The notes below the pieces were generated by a model. The model saw only the letters and a program-made list of their open reading frames with translations, ran no database searches and was not told where the DNA came from. DNA of 64,000 nucleotides from Hymenobacter sp. DG25A (GTDB lineage Bacteria > Bacteroidota > Bacteroidia > Cytophagales > Hymenobacteraceae), in contig NZ_CP012623.1 in the NCBI RefSeq assembly GCF_001280305.1, positions 3,038,001 to 3,102,000 on the forward strand, written 5' to 3'. Shown here piece after piece: positions 25,601-34,590 of this stretch (its first letter is position 1; every line of letters begins with the position of its first letter). Position numbers and translations under genes: made by a program.

Positions 25601-26791
25601 CTAATAGCGGGAAATAAAGGCGAAGGCTTCCAGCGTATAGCGGGCGGCGGAAGTAAAGTGGTTGCCGCCCTCAATGGGGTGCAGCTCTACCTGCGTGGCG
25701 CCGCGGCTGCGCATGGCCTTGTAGGCATCTTCTGAGTTGAAGTAGGGCACGTAGTCGTCGGCGGTGCCGTGGAAGAGGGCCAGCGGGGCCGTGGGCTTCC
25801 AGTCGTACACGTCGTTGTCGCGGAAGGCGGTACTCATGGGCTGGTCGGTGTTGCTGAGGATGCCCTGGCGGAAGGTGGCGGTGAACAGCTCGGCGGGTTT
25901 AGAAGGCACCGAGCTAAAGGGATTAAGCTGCAGCTGGCCGGCCCAGGGCTGATTGAAATAATAGGGAAACGGCCGGTTGATGCCATATACCTTATTATAA
26001 GTATCCAGTACCCACACGTAGGAGCTCAGGAAATTCAGCGGCTTATCAGAGCTTAGAATATAGTTGGCGAAGGCCGTTTTGTGGTAAGCCCCGGCACCGG
26101 GGGCGCTGGCCGTTACCGTGAATTCCCGGGCGTACTTTTCCTCCATCAGCTTGTGCAGCGACATGGTGGCGTAGCCGCCTTCGGAGTAGCCCAGTAGAAA
26201 GTTTTTCTGGTTGAGGGGCAGCTTCTCGCGCTTACAAAACTCCCGGGCCGCGCGCATCATGTCCAAAGAAGCCGAAGCCAGCGAAGGGCCGTGCTCATAT
26301 GGGTGCGCCTGCGCTTTGGAAGCGCCGTAGCCAATATAATCGGGGGCCGAAACCACATAGCCCGTGGAAGCCAGCAACGATACCGCCGACCACACCTCAC
26401 TGCTGGAGCTGTAATAGGAAGGCGCGCGCCGCTCCTCATCGGGCTGAATAGTACCGTGCTGATAGCTCAGCAAAGACAGCGGCTGACTGGCCACCGGTAC
26501 CAGCAAAGCCCCGGAGGCCGTAATGGTTTGCCCGGCCGGAGTTTGGGTAGAGTAAGTGAGCTTATACACCCGGATAGGAAACCGGGCCAGCGCGCCCGCC
26601 AGTGGTACGCTACTTACCCGCTGGGCCAGCACCGCCGGGCTGTATTCCCCAATAAGCGTGCTACTGATGAGGTGAGTAGCCACCGGCGTGGCTGGCGTGG
26701 CGGCCGGCGCGGGCTGGGCCTCGCTCTTACACCCGGCCGCAACCGAGAAAAACAGGGAAAGCCAAAGCAGCCCGGTGGCAACGGGGCGCAT
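25601..26791 (-). CDS. Alpha/beta-hydrolase (secretory-lipase-like) lipoprotein
   Basis: A 396-residue lipoprotein with a signal ending SVAAGC, then an alpha/beta-hydrolase fold. The nucleophile elbow is GYSEGG (Ser203), the acid lies in FHGTADDYVP, and the catalytic His is in EGGNHF near the C terminus. The arrangement (ASGALLVP, SYQHGT, APDYIGYG) matches the prolyl-oligopeptidase/secretory-lipase type of esterase. The substrate is unknown. The ATG at 26791 is preferred to TTG at 26836 by signal-peptide length. Its stop lies 18 bp from repeat copy A. Confidence 0.85.
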   Translation of the reverse strand: MRPVATGLLWLSLFFSVAAGCKSEAQPAPAATPATPVATHLISSTLIGEYSPAVLAQRVSSVPLAGALARFPIRVYKLTYSTQTPAGQTITASGALLVPVASQPLSLLSYQHGTIQPDEERRAPSYYSSSSEVWSAVSLLASTGYVVSAPDYIGYGASKAQAHPYEHGPSLASASLDMMRAAREFCKREKLPLNQKNFLLGYSEGGYATMSLHKLMEEKYAREFTVTASAPGAGAYHKTAFANYILSSDKPLNFLSSYVWVLDTYNKVYGINRPFPYYFNQPWAGQLQLNPFSSVPSKPAELFTATFRQGILSNTDQPMSTAFRDNDVYDWKPTAPLALFHGTADDYVPYFNSEDAYKAMRSRGATQVELHPIEGGNHFTSAARYTLEAFAFISRY

Positions 26792-26952
26792 AGAGCGGTG
26801 GCGCGAGTTAAAAAGGGTCACGGCAGAAAGCGTCAAAGGTGAATAGACTTTGGGTATAACACCGGCAGAGGCAAATAATTCATCCTGCCCTCGTGCGCCC
26901 TCCCCTGCTCCACGCCCTACGAAAAGCGAGATTTAAAACTTTAATTAAAAAC

Positions 26953-26978
26953 TTAGTTGTATAACTAAAATATTAGTT
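26953..26978. promoter_or_regulatory. Tandem palindromes upstream of blaI-like gene (probable operator)
   Basis: TTAGTTGTATAACTAA (26953-26968) has perfect 6-bp arms around GTAT. Its right arm is reused in AACTAAAATATTAGTT (26963-26978), and a further TTAGTTATAC follows. AT-rich dyads of this kind directly before a BlaI/MecI regulator gene are the usual autoregulatory operator. Confidence 0.65.
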
Positions 26979-27011
26979 ATACATTGATATCACTTCTCAT
27001 CAACCTCTGCT

Positions 27012-27449
27012 ATGCAACCTTCCTTTCCTGAGCTAACCCGTGCCGAGGAGCAAGTAATGCAGGTGCTCTGGCGCCGTGGCCCTTCCTACGTGAAGGACGT
27101 GGTGCCCGAGCTACCGGCCCCTACGCCGGCCTACAATACGGTATCCACCATTATCCGCATTCTGGAGCAGAAAGGCTTTGTAGACCACGAAGCCTTTGGC
27201 CGCACGCACCGCTACTTCCCTATTGTAGCGCAGGATGCTTATCGGCGGTTTTCCCTGGGCAAGCTGCTGGGCGGCTACTTCGGGGGCTCCTTCTCCCGGC
27301 TGGTTTCCTTTTTCGCCCAGGAAGAAAACCTCGATGCTGCCCAGCTCGACGAGTTGCTGCGGCATGCCCAGTCTTCGCCACCCTCAACCCCGCCCGCCGA
27401 TGAACCAGGTTCTGCCCCTCGCGCCGACGACAATGCTCCCGCTGCTTAG
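27012..27449 (+). CDS. BlaI/MecI/CopY-family transcriptional repressor
   Basis: A 145-residue winged-helix repressor. LTRAEEQVMQVLWRRGPSYVKDVV and PAYNTVSTIIRILEQKGFV are the family's winged-helix DNA-binding core (residues 7-65). The C-terminal helical region (about 70-120) is for dimerisation, followed by a Pro/Ala-rich tail. In this family the repressor is cleaved by, or released through, the partner M56 membrane peptidase encoded next. Here the M56 gene starts 50 bp inside this ORF, so the two are translationally coupled. The upstream dyads suggest autoregulation. Confidence 0.92.
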   Translation: MQPSFPELTRAEEQVMQVLWRRGPSYVKDVVPELPAPTPAYNTVSTIIRILEQKGFVDHEAFGRTHRYFPIVAQDAYRRFSLGKLLGGYFGGSFSRLVSFFAQEENLDAAQLDELLRHAQSSPPSTPPADEPGSAPRADDNAPAA

Positions 27450-28812
27450 CTGGATGCTGCAAAGCACCCTGTGTCTGGGGGCCTGCTGGCTGCTATACCG
27501 CTATGCGCTGCGGCAGGAGCGCTTCTTTACTTTTAACCGCCGCTTCCTGCTCTTCACCCCCTGGCTGGCGCTGGGGCTACCGGGCTTACTGGCACTGCTG
27601 AAGCCGTGGCTCCCGGCTATTCAAAATCCCGCCAACGGGCTGCTGAATGGCGGCCTGCTGCCCGAGCTGACTATATCATCCGGCGCAGCGGGGGCCAATC
27701 TTGCAACTCAGCTGCCGGAGTGGCTGCCCTCCTCGCTCCTTCTCCTTTATCTGACCGGGGTACTTGTTGTGCTTATGCGGCTAGGCACACACCTGCTGCA
27801 TCTGTGGCTGGCCGCCCGCCGCTTTCCCCGGGAGGCCCGGCCCGGCTATGTACTGGTGCACACCGGTGGGCGGCGCCCTACCAGCTCCTTTGGCCGCTGG
27901 GTTTTCTGGGATGATTCTACTACTCTTTCCTCCGATGAGGCCCGGGTGGTGCTGGCCCATGAGCTGGCCCACGTGCAGCAGGGTCACTCCTGGGAGCGGC
28001 TGAGTCTGGAGGCGACCCAGGCCCTGCTATGGTTCTGCCCTTTTATTCATTTCTATCCCCCGGCTTTAGCGCTGGTGCATGAGTTTCTGGCCGATGAGCA
28101 GGCGCTGCGTGCTACGGCTTCTTCCCCGGCTGCTCCCGTGGCAGAATCCTACACGGCCCTGTTGGCCCGCCTGGCGCTGCGCCAGCTGCACCCGGACTTA
28201 CCACTTACCCATTCTTTTACCCAATCCTTCACCTTAACCCGTATTCGTATGCTTACCTCCCAAACGCCTGCACGGCGCTGGAAGCAGTGGCTGCTGCTCC
28301 CCATTGGTGCCATCTTATTCGTGGCTGTTGCCTGCGAAAATGCCCCGGACCTAGATAAGCCGGCCACCACGGCTACCAGTAAAGATTCCCAATACGGGAC
28401 GCCCCCACCGCCGCCACCGCCACCTTACACCACCAATGCCGCTGACACCCCACCACCGCCCCCACCCCCGGCTCTTTCAAATGTTGAGGTGATGCCGGAA
28501 TACCCTGGTGGGCAAACGGCGCTTTTCTCTGCTCTTCTAAAAAATACGCGGTACCCCGCCGTGGCAGTGCAACAAAAGCTTCAGGGCAAGGCCCTGGTAA
28601 GCTTTATAGTAAATACCGATGGCAGTATAAGCGCCGTGAAATTGGAACGAGGCGTAACGGCCGCAGCGGGGCAGCAGGCAGCAGCCACCACCCTGAATGA
28701 AGAAGCCTTGCGGGTAGTGCGCGAGCTGCCGGGCAAATGGACACCGGGCCTTAACAAAGGCAAGCGGGTAGCGGTGCAGTTTGCCGTTCCCATCACCTTT
28801 GCGCTACGCTAA
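27400..28812 (+). CDS. M56 (BlaR1/MecR1-type) membrane peptidase fused to TonB C-terminal domain
   Basis: A 470-residue protein. N-terminal transmembrane helices (residues 12-30, 40-62, 100-128) lead to an M56 zinc-peptidase core with HELAH (His187, Glu188, His191) and FLADEQAL for the third ligand. A further helix near 295-313 places the remainder in the periplasm: two polyproline runs (PPPPPPPPY and PPPPPPPAL), then a TonB C-terminal-like domain (EYPGGQTALFSALLKNTRYP ... GKALVSFIVNTDG). M56-TonB fusions are common in Bacteroidota, in place of the penicillin-binding sensor of BlaR1. The ATG at 27400 overlaps the repressor ORF by 50 bp; ATG at 27433 is an alternative. Confidence 0.9.
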   Translation: MNQVLPLAPTTMLPLLSWMLQSTLCLGACWLLYRYALRQERFFTFNRRFLLFTPWLALGLPGLLALLKPWLPAIQNPANGLLNGGLLPELTISSGAAGANLATQLPEWLPSSLLLLYLTGVLVVLMRLGTHLLHLWLAARRFPREARPGYVLVHTGGRRPTSSFGRWVFWDDSTTLSSDEARVVLAHELAHVQQGHSWERLSLEATQALLWFCPFIHFYPPALALVHEFLADEQALRATASSPAAPVAESYTALLARLALRQLHPDLPLTHSFTQSFTLTRIRMLTSQTPARRWKQWLLLPIGAILFVAVACENAPDLDKPATTATSKDSQYGTPPPPPPPPYTTNAADTPPPPPPPALSNVEVMPEYPGGQTALFSALLKNTRYPAVAVQQKLQGKALVSFIVNTDGSISAVKLERGVTAAAGQQAAATTLNEEALRVVRELPGKWTPGLNKGKRVAVQFAVPITFALR

Positions 28813-28820
28813 CACTTTAT

Positions 28821-28872
28821 AGCTAAGCAAAAAGCGCCACCCAGAGTTCTGGGTGGCGCTTTTTGCTTAGCT
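28821..28872. terminator. 52-bp near-complete palindrome, bidirectional terminator
   Basis: Two perfect 25-bp arms (AGCTAAGCAAAAAGCG... and its complement) are separated by only 2 nt. It begins 9 bp after the M56-TonB stop and lies between convergent genes. The internal A5/T5 runs make it a strong terminator in both directions. Confidence 0.9.
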
Positions 28873-28905
28873 AGCAGAATTTATCTACCAAATCGGAGAA
28901 GAGTT

Positions 28906-30327
28906 TTAGTAGGCTATCTGTTGCAGGGTTACTCGCTGGGGCATGCGCTGCTCATGATACAGCAACAGTTGGGAGGGCTCGGTATGCCACACATCGAAGT
29001 ACCCTGAAGCGGGCGTTTCCTGTACGGTAACGGACTGCCCGGACTGCGTATTGAAGGTGAGGATGCGCCGTTCTGAGCGAAGAATTACCCGGTTGCTGTC
29101 GGGGGCGAAACCGCGCAGCCGGAAGGTGCCGGCCTGCGCGGCCAGAATGGCCATGCGGCGGGCCGGCACGTAGCCGCCTACCGTGTAGCTGCCGCCATCG
29201 GGCAGCGGCAGCACCCGAACTTCTTCTACCTTACCGGCCGCCGTCATTTTCAGGGAGACGATATCCCGCGGACGCAGCGTAGTGGTGCTGACCTGAAGCG
29301 TACCCAGCGTCAGAATACCAGTAGCTACCCCAATGGCAATGTGCCCGCCCAGGGAAGTACTTGTGTAAGTTTCGCCCACCAGCCGCACGTTGCCGGCGGC
29401 ATCCGGCATGAGGCCCTGCCAAAGCACTTTCCGGCCCTGCGCCGTGAAGAGGCGAGCGTCCTGCGAGAGGAGCACGCGCTGATCTGCCTGTCGGGTGCTA
29501 TCGGGGTTAAACCGGGTGTAAAACAGCTGGCCGGTCTTGGTGCGGCTGGGCCGGTTGTTATCGTAGGAATAGCCGGCCAGCAACAGGCTGTGGCCCGGGC
29601 CCATACTAGCCACGCTGGGCACCCGTCGCTCCTGCTGGTAATCTACGGCCTGGCGGCAGAGCACGTGCCCGGTGGCTAGCTCCAGGCAATACGCCTTAGA
29701 CTCCGCTAAGCGGCTTTGCACGTTGGTGGTCACTACTAACCATACGTGGGTGCTGTCCATTACTACCTGTTCAATGGCCACCCGGCCCGTAGCGGCGGTA
29801 AAGCGGTGCGTCCAGCGGCTTTGCAGGTCCGGGGCAAGGTAGCGCACCAGTACCTGCTCGTGCTTGCGGCTGGGCTCTTCCAGCAGAAAACCTTCAGAAA
29901 GCGGTGCCATAGCACCGTGCAATTCCCGCCAGGGCAGCATGCGCTGCCGCACGCTCTGGCGGGCCACCAGCTGCCCGGTGGTATCTACTACCACCGTCAG
30001 AATAGAATCGGTGCCCCGGCGCCGGAGCTGGTACAGGGAATGGTAGCGGCTGCTGGCGGCATTCACCATTTGCAGGGAGCCGGGCAGGTACAGGTCGCGA
30101 CGGTGACGGCGCTGCAGAGCGGGGTCGAAGACGTAGTGGCGGAGGCGGGTGGTTTTGGAGCTCTGCGGCTCTAAAGAGAACATGAGGGCGCGCTGGACAC
30201 TGGGCAGATACAGCCCACCCAGGCGGGCCAGCCGAATACTATCGACCGTCACTTTTTGAGCTTTTGCCTGCTGCTGCAGACCTAAACCAACACTCATCAC
30301 TAAAATGAGACGAAGCAAATAACGCAT
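28906..30327 (-). CDS. Uncharacterised exported protein, possible beta-propeller
   Basis: A 473-residue protein with a signal peptide ending QAKAQ. The rest is a series of short beta-strand repeats that look like output or metric readouts (LYLPSVQRALMFSLEP, VVMDSTHVWLVVTTN, SMGPGHSLLLAGYSYDN, FAPDSNRVILRSERRI, GYFDVWHTEPSQLLLY), suggestive of a beta-propeller. One hydrophobic Gly-rich segment (GGHIAIGVATGILTLGTLQV) could be a membrane or buried helix. No catalytic motif is recognised. A TAACTTGC box at 30350-30357 (minus strand) may be its promoter. The ATG at 30327 is set by the signal peptide. Confidence 0.7.
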   Translation of the reverse strand: MRYLLRLILVMSVGLGLQQQAKAQKVTVDSIRLARLGGLYLPSVQRALMFSLEPQSSKTTRLRHYVFDPALQRRHRRDLYLPGSLQMVNAASSRYHSLYQLRRRGTDSILTVVVDTTGQLVARQSVRQRMLPWRELHGAMAPLSEGFLLEEPSRKHEQVLVRYLAPDLQSRWTHRFTAATGRVAIEQVVMDSTHVWLVVTTNVQSRLAESKAYCLELATGHVLCRQAVDYQQERRVPSVASMGPGHSLLLAGYSYDNNRPSRTKTGQLFYTRFNPDSTRQADQRVLLSQDARLFTAQGRKVLWQGLMPDAAGNVRLVGETYTSTSLGGHIAIGVATGILTLGTLQVSTTTLRPRDIVSLKMTAAGKVEEVRVLPLPDGGSYTVGGYVPARRMAILAAQAGTFRLRGFAPDSNRVILRSERRILTFNTQSGQSVTVQETPASGYFDVWHTEPSQLLLYHEQRMPQRVTLQQIAY

Positions 30328-30435
30328 AACTATTTTTATAAATGCGGCGGCAAGTTAGCTGACCGTAACCTAGAAAAAGAGTCCAAAAACGGAGAAGTCT
30401 CAAATATTTATCCGGTACCTTCAAGCTAAATGCAG

Positions 30436-30444
30436 TACCTTCGC
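30436..30444 (+). promoter_or_regulatory. -7 promoter box upstream of the TIM-barrel-like lipoprotein
   Basis: TACCTTCGC, one base off the TAnnTTTG consensus, about 34 bp before the GTG start at 30478. The -33 region is not distinct. Confidence 0.4.
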
Positions 30445-30477
30445 AATACAATTTGATTTCAATTCTTCTTCTTTTCA

Positions 30478-31515
30478 GTGTTGTATTTCAGGACCTTAAC
30501 CCGCTTGACGGCTCCCGCGCTGGCTTCCTTGGGCCTCGCTTTTTCGCTTACTTCCCTTTCTGGCTGCGGCACCCGCACCGATGGTGAAACCCCAGATACC
30601 AAAGCAACGCTGGAGGCTGCCAAGCCCGTGGTGGTAGATACGCTGGCCCTGAAAAAGCAAGCTATGCTGCGCGACTCCGTGAAGGCGGATTCTATTGTGA
30701 AGGCCAACGGCCAGCTGCCGGGCGCCATTCTGCCGGGCAAGCGCATCATTGCCTTCTATGGCAATATCCGCTCGAAGGGTATGGGCATTCTGGGTCGCGA
30801 GCCAAAGGACCAGATGTTCCGCAAGTTTGAGAAAGTGCTGGCTGAGTGGCAGGCGGCCGACCCTTCCATTCCCGTACAGGCGGCCCTGCACAACGTAACC
30901 ATCACGGCCCAGGGCACGCCCGGCAAGGATGGCAAGTGGCGCCTGATGAACTCCAAAGCCACCATTGCGGAAGTAATGAAGTGGGCCAAGGAGCACAACT
31001 GCATTCTGTTTCTGGACGTGCAGCCCGGTCACAGCACGCTGCAGGCCGAGCTGCCCAAGCTGGAGCAATACCTGAAGGACCCAATCGTGCACCTCGGCAT
31101 CGACCCCGAGTTTTCACTGTCCACCATGCCCGGCGTGCGCCCCAACCAGAAAATAGGCACGCTTGATGCCAAGGACGTGAACTACGCCGTGAGCTTCCTG
31201 GCCCGCATCGTGAGCGAAAATAACCTGCCGCCCAAAGTGCTGACGGTGCACCGCTTCACCCGGAAGATGATTACCAACTACAAAAACATCAAGCTTGACC
31301 CACGCGTGCAGATTGTGATGCACATGGACGGCCACGGCGAGCCGACGCTGAAGAAGGACTCCTACCACGACTACATCCAGACCGAGCCCGTGCAGTACAC
31401 CGGCTTCAAGCTATTCTACGAGTATGATGCCCGGCCCAAGCCCCACCACATCATGACGCCCAAAGAGGTTCTGTCGGAACTGACGCCTAAGCCGCTGTAC
31501 ATTCAGTACCAGTAG
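30478..31515 (+). CDS. Conserved lipoprotein of unknown function, probable (beta/alpha)-barrel
   Basis: A 345-residue lipoprotein: a hydrophobic leader ending SLSGC, then a linker and a conserved core. Distinct motifs are RIIAFYGN, KGMGILG, FLDVQPGHSTLQAELPKLE, HLGIDPEFSL, KIGTLDA, KVLTVHRFT and QIVMHMDGHGEP. The spacing of beta-strand ends with Asp, Glu and His suggests a TIM-barrel hydrolase. The EFSL and MDGHGEP segments could carry the acid residues, but the reaction is unknown. Start: no ATG precedes the signal peptide, so GTG at 30478 or TTG at 30481 is used. Confidence 0.75.
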   Translation: MLYFRTLTRLTAPALASLGLAFSLTSLSGCGTRTDGETPDTKATLEAAKPVVVDTLALKKQAMLRDSVKADSIVKANGQLPGAILPGKRIIAFYGNIRSKGMGILGREPKDQMFRKFEKVLAEWQAADPSIPVQAALHNVTITAQGTPGKDGKWRLMNSKATIAEVMKWAKEHNCILFLDVQPGHSTLQAELPKLEQYLKDPIVHLGIDPEFSLSTMPGVRPNQKIGTLDAKDVNYAVSFLARIVSENNLPPKVLTVHRFTRKMITNYKNIKLDPRVQIVMHMDGHGEPTLKKDSYHDYIQTEPVQYTGFKLFYEYDARPKPHHIMTPKEVLSELTPKPLYIQYQ

Positions 31516-31593
31516 CCATGAGCTTGGGAGTTGGTGAAATGGTGAGTTGATGTGCTCACTGCTCAATCATCTTCTCCCACGATTGACTACTCC

Positions 31594-31640
31594 ATAAACC
31601 AAGAGGCCCATTAGCTTAGCTAACGGGCCTCTTGGTTTAT
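31594..31640. terminator. Bidirectional terminator between convergent genes
   Basis: Perfect 16-bp arms (ATAAACCAAGAGGCCC and complement) enclose a 15-nt loop, between the stops at 31515 and 31720. A wider 20-bp inverted repeat surrounds it. Confidence 0.85.
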
Positions 31641-31719
31641 CAGCTGACTTAAAACGAGCTTCTACCCCGGTAAACCGGAATGGAGAACTCACCATTTCAC
31701 CAACTCACTGTTCTAATGC

Positions 31720-33291
31720 TTAGTGCGCTGCGTTCAGGTCTACTTTCTCGCCCGGCTTGGCCCGCTTCACTAGGAAGATGAGCGGAATGCAGATCAGGAA
31801 GAAAGTGCCAATCATCAGGAACGTTTGGGAGTAGGTGATGAGGGCGGTTTGCTTCATCAGCATGCCTTCCAGAGCGGCGTAGGCCTGCTGCTGGGCCTGC
31901 ATTAGGCTGGCGCCTTTGGCCATAAAGCTGGCGGTGAGGCCCTGCAGCCGCTGCTGGGTTTCGGGGTCGTAGAGGGAGATATTGGGCAGCAGGCTCACCC
32001 GGTTCTGCATGGTGGTGCGCTCCAGGTAGGTACCCACCAGCGCCACGCCAAACGAGCCGCCCAGCTGACGAATCATACCGGTAAGACCAGCGGCCTGGCC
32101 GGCATCTTTCCCGCTGATACCCGCCAACGACATGGTGGTGATGGGCAGAAACAGCAGGCTCAGCCCCAGGCCGCGCAGCAGCAGCGGCCAGAAGAAGTCA
32201 CTTTCGCCGGCCGTGGGCGAAATCTGCGTGCTCATCCAGTAAGAGAAAAAGAAGAAGATAACGAAGCCCAGGGGCAGCATAAACTTCTGTGACACACCCT
32301 TCTGAATGGCCTTTCCCACCACCGGCATCATAAAGCCCGAGAGCAGCGCGCCCGGCAGCAGAATTTCCCCGGTCTGCGCGGCCGAAAAGCCTAGAATGCG
32401 CTGACAGAAAATGGGGAATACAAACACCGAGGCAAACAGCCCGAATCCCAGAATAAAGGACAGGAATGCCCCCACGGCCAGGTTGCGGCTTTTGCCCAGC
32501 ACCCGCAGGTCTACAATGGGGTGCTCGGCCGTCAGCTCGCGCCAGATAAAGCCCACCAGGCCAATCACCGTGAGCAGGGTAAAGAGCAGGATGATGGGGT
32601 CCTCAAACCAGTCTTTGCTTTCGCCCTGTTCCAGCACGTACTGCAATGAGCCTACGCCCATGATCAGCAGAAAGACACCCGCCCAGTCAATTTCGCGCAG
32701 GGGCCTGGGTATGGCATTCTTGATGCGCTCCGGGTCCCGGATAAACAGCACCGTGAAGATGGAGGCCATAATGCCGACCGGCACGTTCACGTAGAAAATC
32801 CAGGGCCAGTCATAGTTATCTACAATCCAGCCGCCCAGCGTAGGGCCAATGGTGGGGCCAATAATAACGCCCATGCCAAACAGCGCCTGGCCCAGGGCCA
32901 GCTGACTAGGCGGGAAAGTATCAATCAGAATAGCCTGCGAGGTAGCCATCAGGGCGCCGCCGCCAATGCCCTGCACAAAGCGGAAAGCCACCAGCTCCCA
33001 GATGTTGGTGCTCTGGCCGCACGCTACCGAGGCCAGGGTGAAGAGTATCACCGAGAACAGATAGTAATTCTTGCGGCCGAACTGCTCGGCCAGAAAGCCC
33101 GTCATTGGAATTACAATAACGTTGGCAATGGCGTAGGACGCCACCACCCAGCTTACCTCCTGCTGCGTGGCCGAGAGGTTACCCATCATCTGGGTAAGCG
33201 CCACGTTCACAATGCTGGTATCAATCAGCTCCAGCAAGCAGCACATGACTACCGTAATAACGATGATCCACTTGGTAAATCCAGTTTCCAT
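31720..33291 (-). CDS. DHA2-family MFS drug efflux permease (EmrB-like)
   Basis: A 523-residue inner-membrane protein with about 14 transmembrane helices. The start is typical of EmrB/QacA (WIIVITVVMCCLLELIDTSIVNVAL); LDTxIVNVA is the motif D1 region. Motif A-like GFLAEQFGRKN follows helix 2, and motif C-type GPTIGPTLGGWI lies in helix 5. It exports hydrophobic drugs by proton antiport through a periplasmic adaptor and TolC. It is the last gene of the tolC-usp-hlyD-emrB operon, 97 bp after the adaptor stop. Confidence 0.94.
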   Translation of the reverse strand: METGFTKWIIVITVVMCCLLELIDTSIVNVALTQMMGNLSATQQEVSWVVASYAIANVIVIPMTGFLAEQFGRKNYYLFSVILFTLASVACGQSTNIWELVAFRFVQGIGGGALMATSQAILIDTFPPSQLALGQALFGMGVIIGPTIGPTLGGWIVDNYDWPWIFYVNVPVGIMASIFTVLFIRDPERIKNAIPRPLREIDWAGVFLLIMGVGSLQYVLEQGESKDWFEDPIILLFTLLTVIGLVGFIWRELTAEHPIVDLRVLGKSRNLAVGAFLSFILGFGLFASVFVFPIFCQRILGFSAAQTGEILLPGALLSGFMMPVVGKAIQKGVSQKFMLPLGFVIFFFFSYWMSTQISPTAGESDFFWPLLLRGLGLSLLFLPITTMSLAGISGKDAGQAAGLTGMIRQLGGSFGVALVGTYLERTTMQNRVSLLPNISLYDPETQQRLQGLTASFMAKGASLMQAQQQAYAALEGMLMKQTALITYSQTFLMIGTFFLICIPLIFLVKRAKPGEKVDLNAAH

Positions 33292-33388
33292 GTAATTTCA
33301 ATTGGCAGCGGCCTGGCGTCGGCAGCAAGAGGAAAGCCGGTTCTGTCAAGAACCAATTCCGGGTTGCCGGCACCAGGCCGCTGATGGG

Positions 33389-34507
33389 CTATTTGACCTC
33401 CACCGTAGCCGTCACGCTCATGCCGGCGCGCAGCGGGTGCTCGGGGTCTGCTTTATCCAGCACAATTTTCACAGGCACGCGCTGGGTTACTTTCACGAAG
33501 TTGCCGGAAGCATTATCCGGAGGCAGCAGGGCAAAACGCGCCCCGGTAGCGGCTGAGAGCGACTCGATGTGGCCTTCGAACTTTTGATCGGGGTAAGCAT
33601 CTACTTCTACTTCCACGGGCTGGCCTACTTTCATGTGGGTCAGCTGGGTTTCTTTGAAGTTGGCAACCACCCAGGTTTTCTCGCTGGCTACCAGACCCAT
33701 CAACTGCTGGCCGGGCTGTACTACCTGGCCGGGCTGCACACTTTTCTTGCTTACAATGCCGTTGCCGGGCGCCTTAATAGTGGTGTAGCTAAGCTGCAGC
33801 ATAGCATTGTCGAGGTCGGCCTGGCGCTGCTTTACAATGGCCTGGGCCACGGCTACCTGCTGCTGGGCGGCTTCTACCTGCTGGCGGGCTACGCTCACCT
33901 GGTTAGTGGCCGTGGCCCGCTGGGCGCTACTCGATTTCAGGTTGGCCTGCACGGCATCCAACTCGCTCTGCGGAATGATGTCTTCCTTCCGCAGGAACTG
34001 ACTGCGCTTGAGGTCTTTTTGCAGCTTGGAGCGGGTGGCATCACTCACGCCAATAGCCGACTGCGCGGAGCTGACATTGGCCTGGGCCGTACCCACGGCC
34101 GCCCGGGCCGCCGTTACGTTTGCCTGCGCCGCGGCCAAAGCCGCCTGGGCGGAGTTTACTCGCTGCTGATAATCAGCAGGGTCCAGTGTGATAAGCATGT
34201 CGCCGGCTTTTACCACCTGGTTATCCTGCACTTTTACTTCCAGCACCGGGCCGCCCACGCGGGGCAGAATGGGGTACACGTCGCCTTCTACTTGGGCGTC
34301 GTCGGTTTCTTCATGATGCTGACCAAACTGGTAGCGCTGCCAGCCATAATAGGCACCAACCAGCAGCACTAGGGCCAGAATGGCCATAATAAAAGGGCGC
34401 TTGGAGCGGCCGGCCGGCTGCTCTTCTACGGCAGTATCATAAGGCGGCGGGCCAACGGGTTGCGAAGCGGCGGCTACAGCTGGCTCTTGATGAACGGGGG
34501 TTGCCAT
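33389..34507 (-). CDS. HlyD/EmrA-family membrane fusion protein
   Basis: A 372-residue periplasmic adaptor with one N-terminal anchor helix (residues 39-57). A biotinyl-lipoyl half-motif (GPVLEVKVQDNQVVKAGDMLITLD) leads into long alpha-helical hairpins rich in Ala, Gln and heptads (about residues 110-225). The lipoyl half then closes (IKAPGNGIVSKKSVQPGQVV), followed by a beta-barrel domain. It bridges the EmrB permease to the outer-membrane TolC. ATG at 34507. Cotranscription with its neighbours is likely from the spacing. Confidence 0.94.
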   Translation of the reverse strand: MATPVHQEPAVAAASQPVGPPPYDTAVEEQPAGRSKRPFIMAILALVLLVGAYYGWQRYQFGQHHEETDDAQVEGDVYPILPRVGGPVLEVKVQDNQVVKAGDMLITLDPADYQQRVNSAQAALAAAQANVTAARAAVGTAQANVSSAQSAIGVSDATRSKLQKDLKRSQFLRKEDIIPQSELDAVQANLKSSSAQRATATNQVSVARQQVEAAQQQVAVAQAIVKQRQADLDNAMLQLSYTTIKAPGNGIVSKKSVQPGQVVQPGQQLMGLVASEKTWVVANFKETQLTHMKVGQPVEVEVDAYPDQKFEGHIESLSAATGARFALLPPDNASGNFVKVTQRVPVKIVLDKADPEHPLRAGMSVTATVEVK

Positions 34508-34590
34508 GGCAAAAAATATTGGAGAGGATGTGTTGACAAAAAGAAGATGCAGGAAGCCCGGGACTTAACGCCCTACGCTTCCTTCAAAAG

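Noticed and set aside
25086..25604. 172-residue frame overlapping the small membrane protein and repeat A
   Set aside because: It runs out of frame through a membrane-protein gene into a non-coding repeat.
28395..28475. C-rich run in the M56-TonB gene as a structural DNA element
   Set aside because: It is fully explained by the in-frame polyproline linkers.
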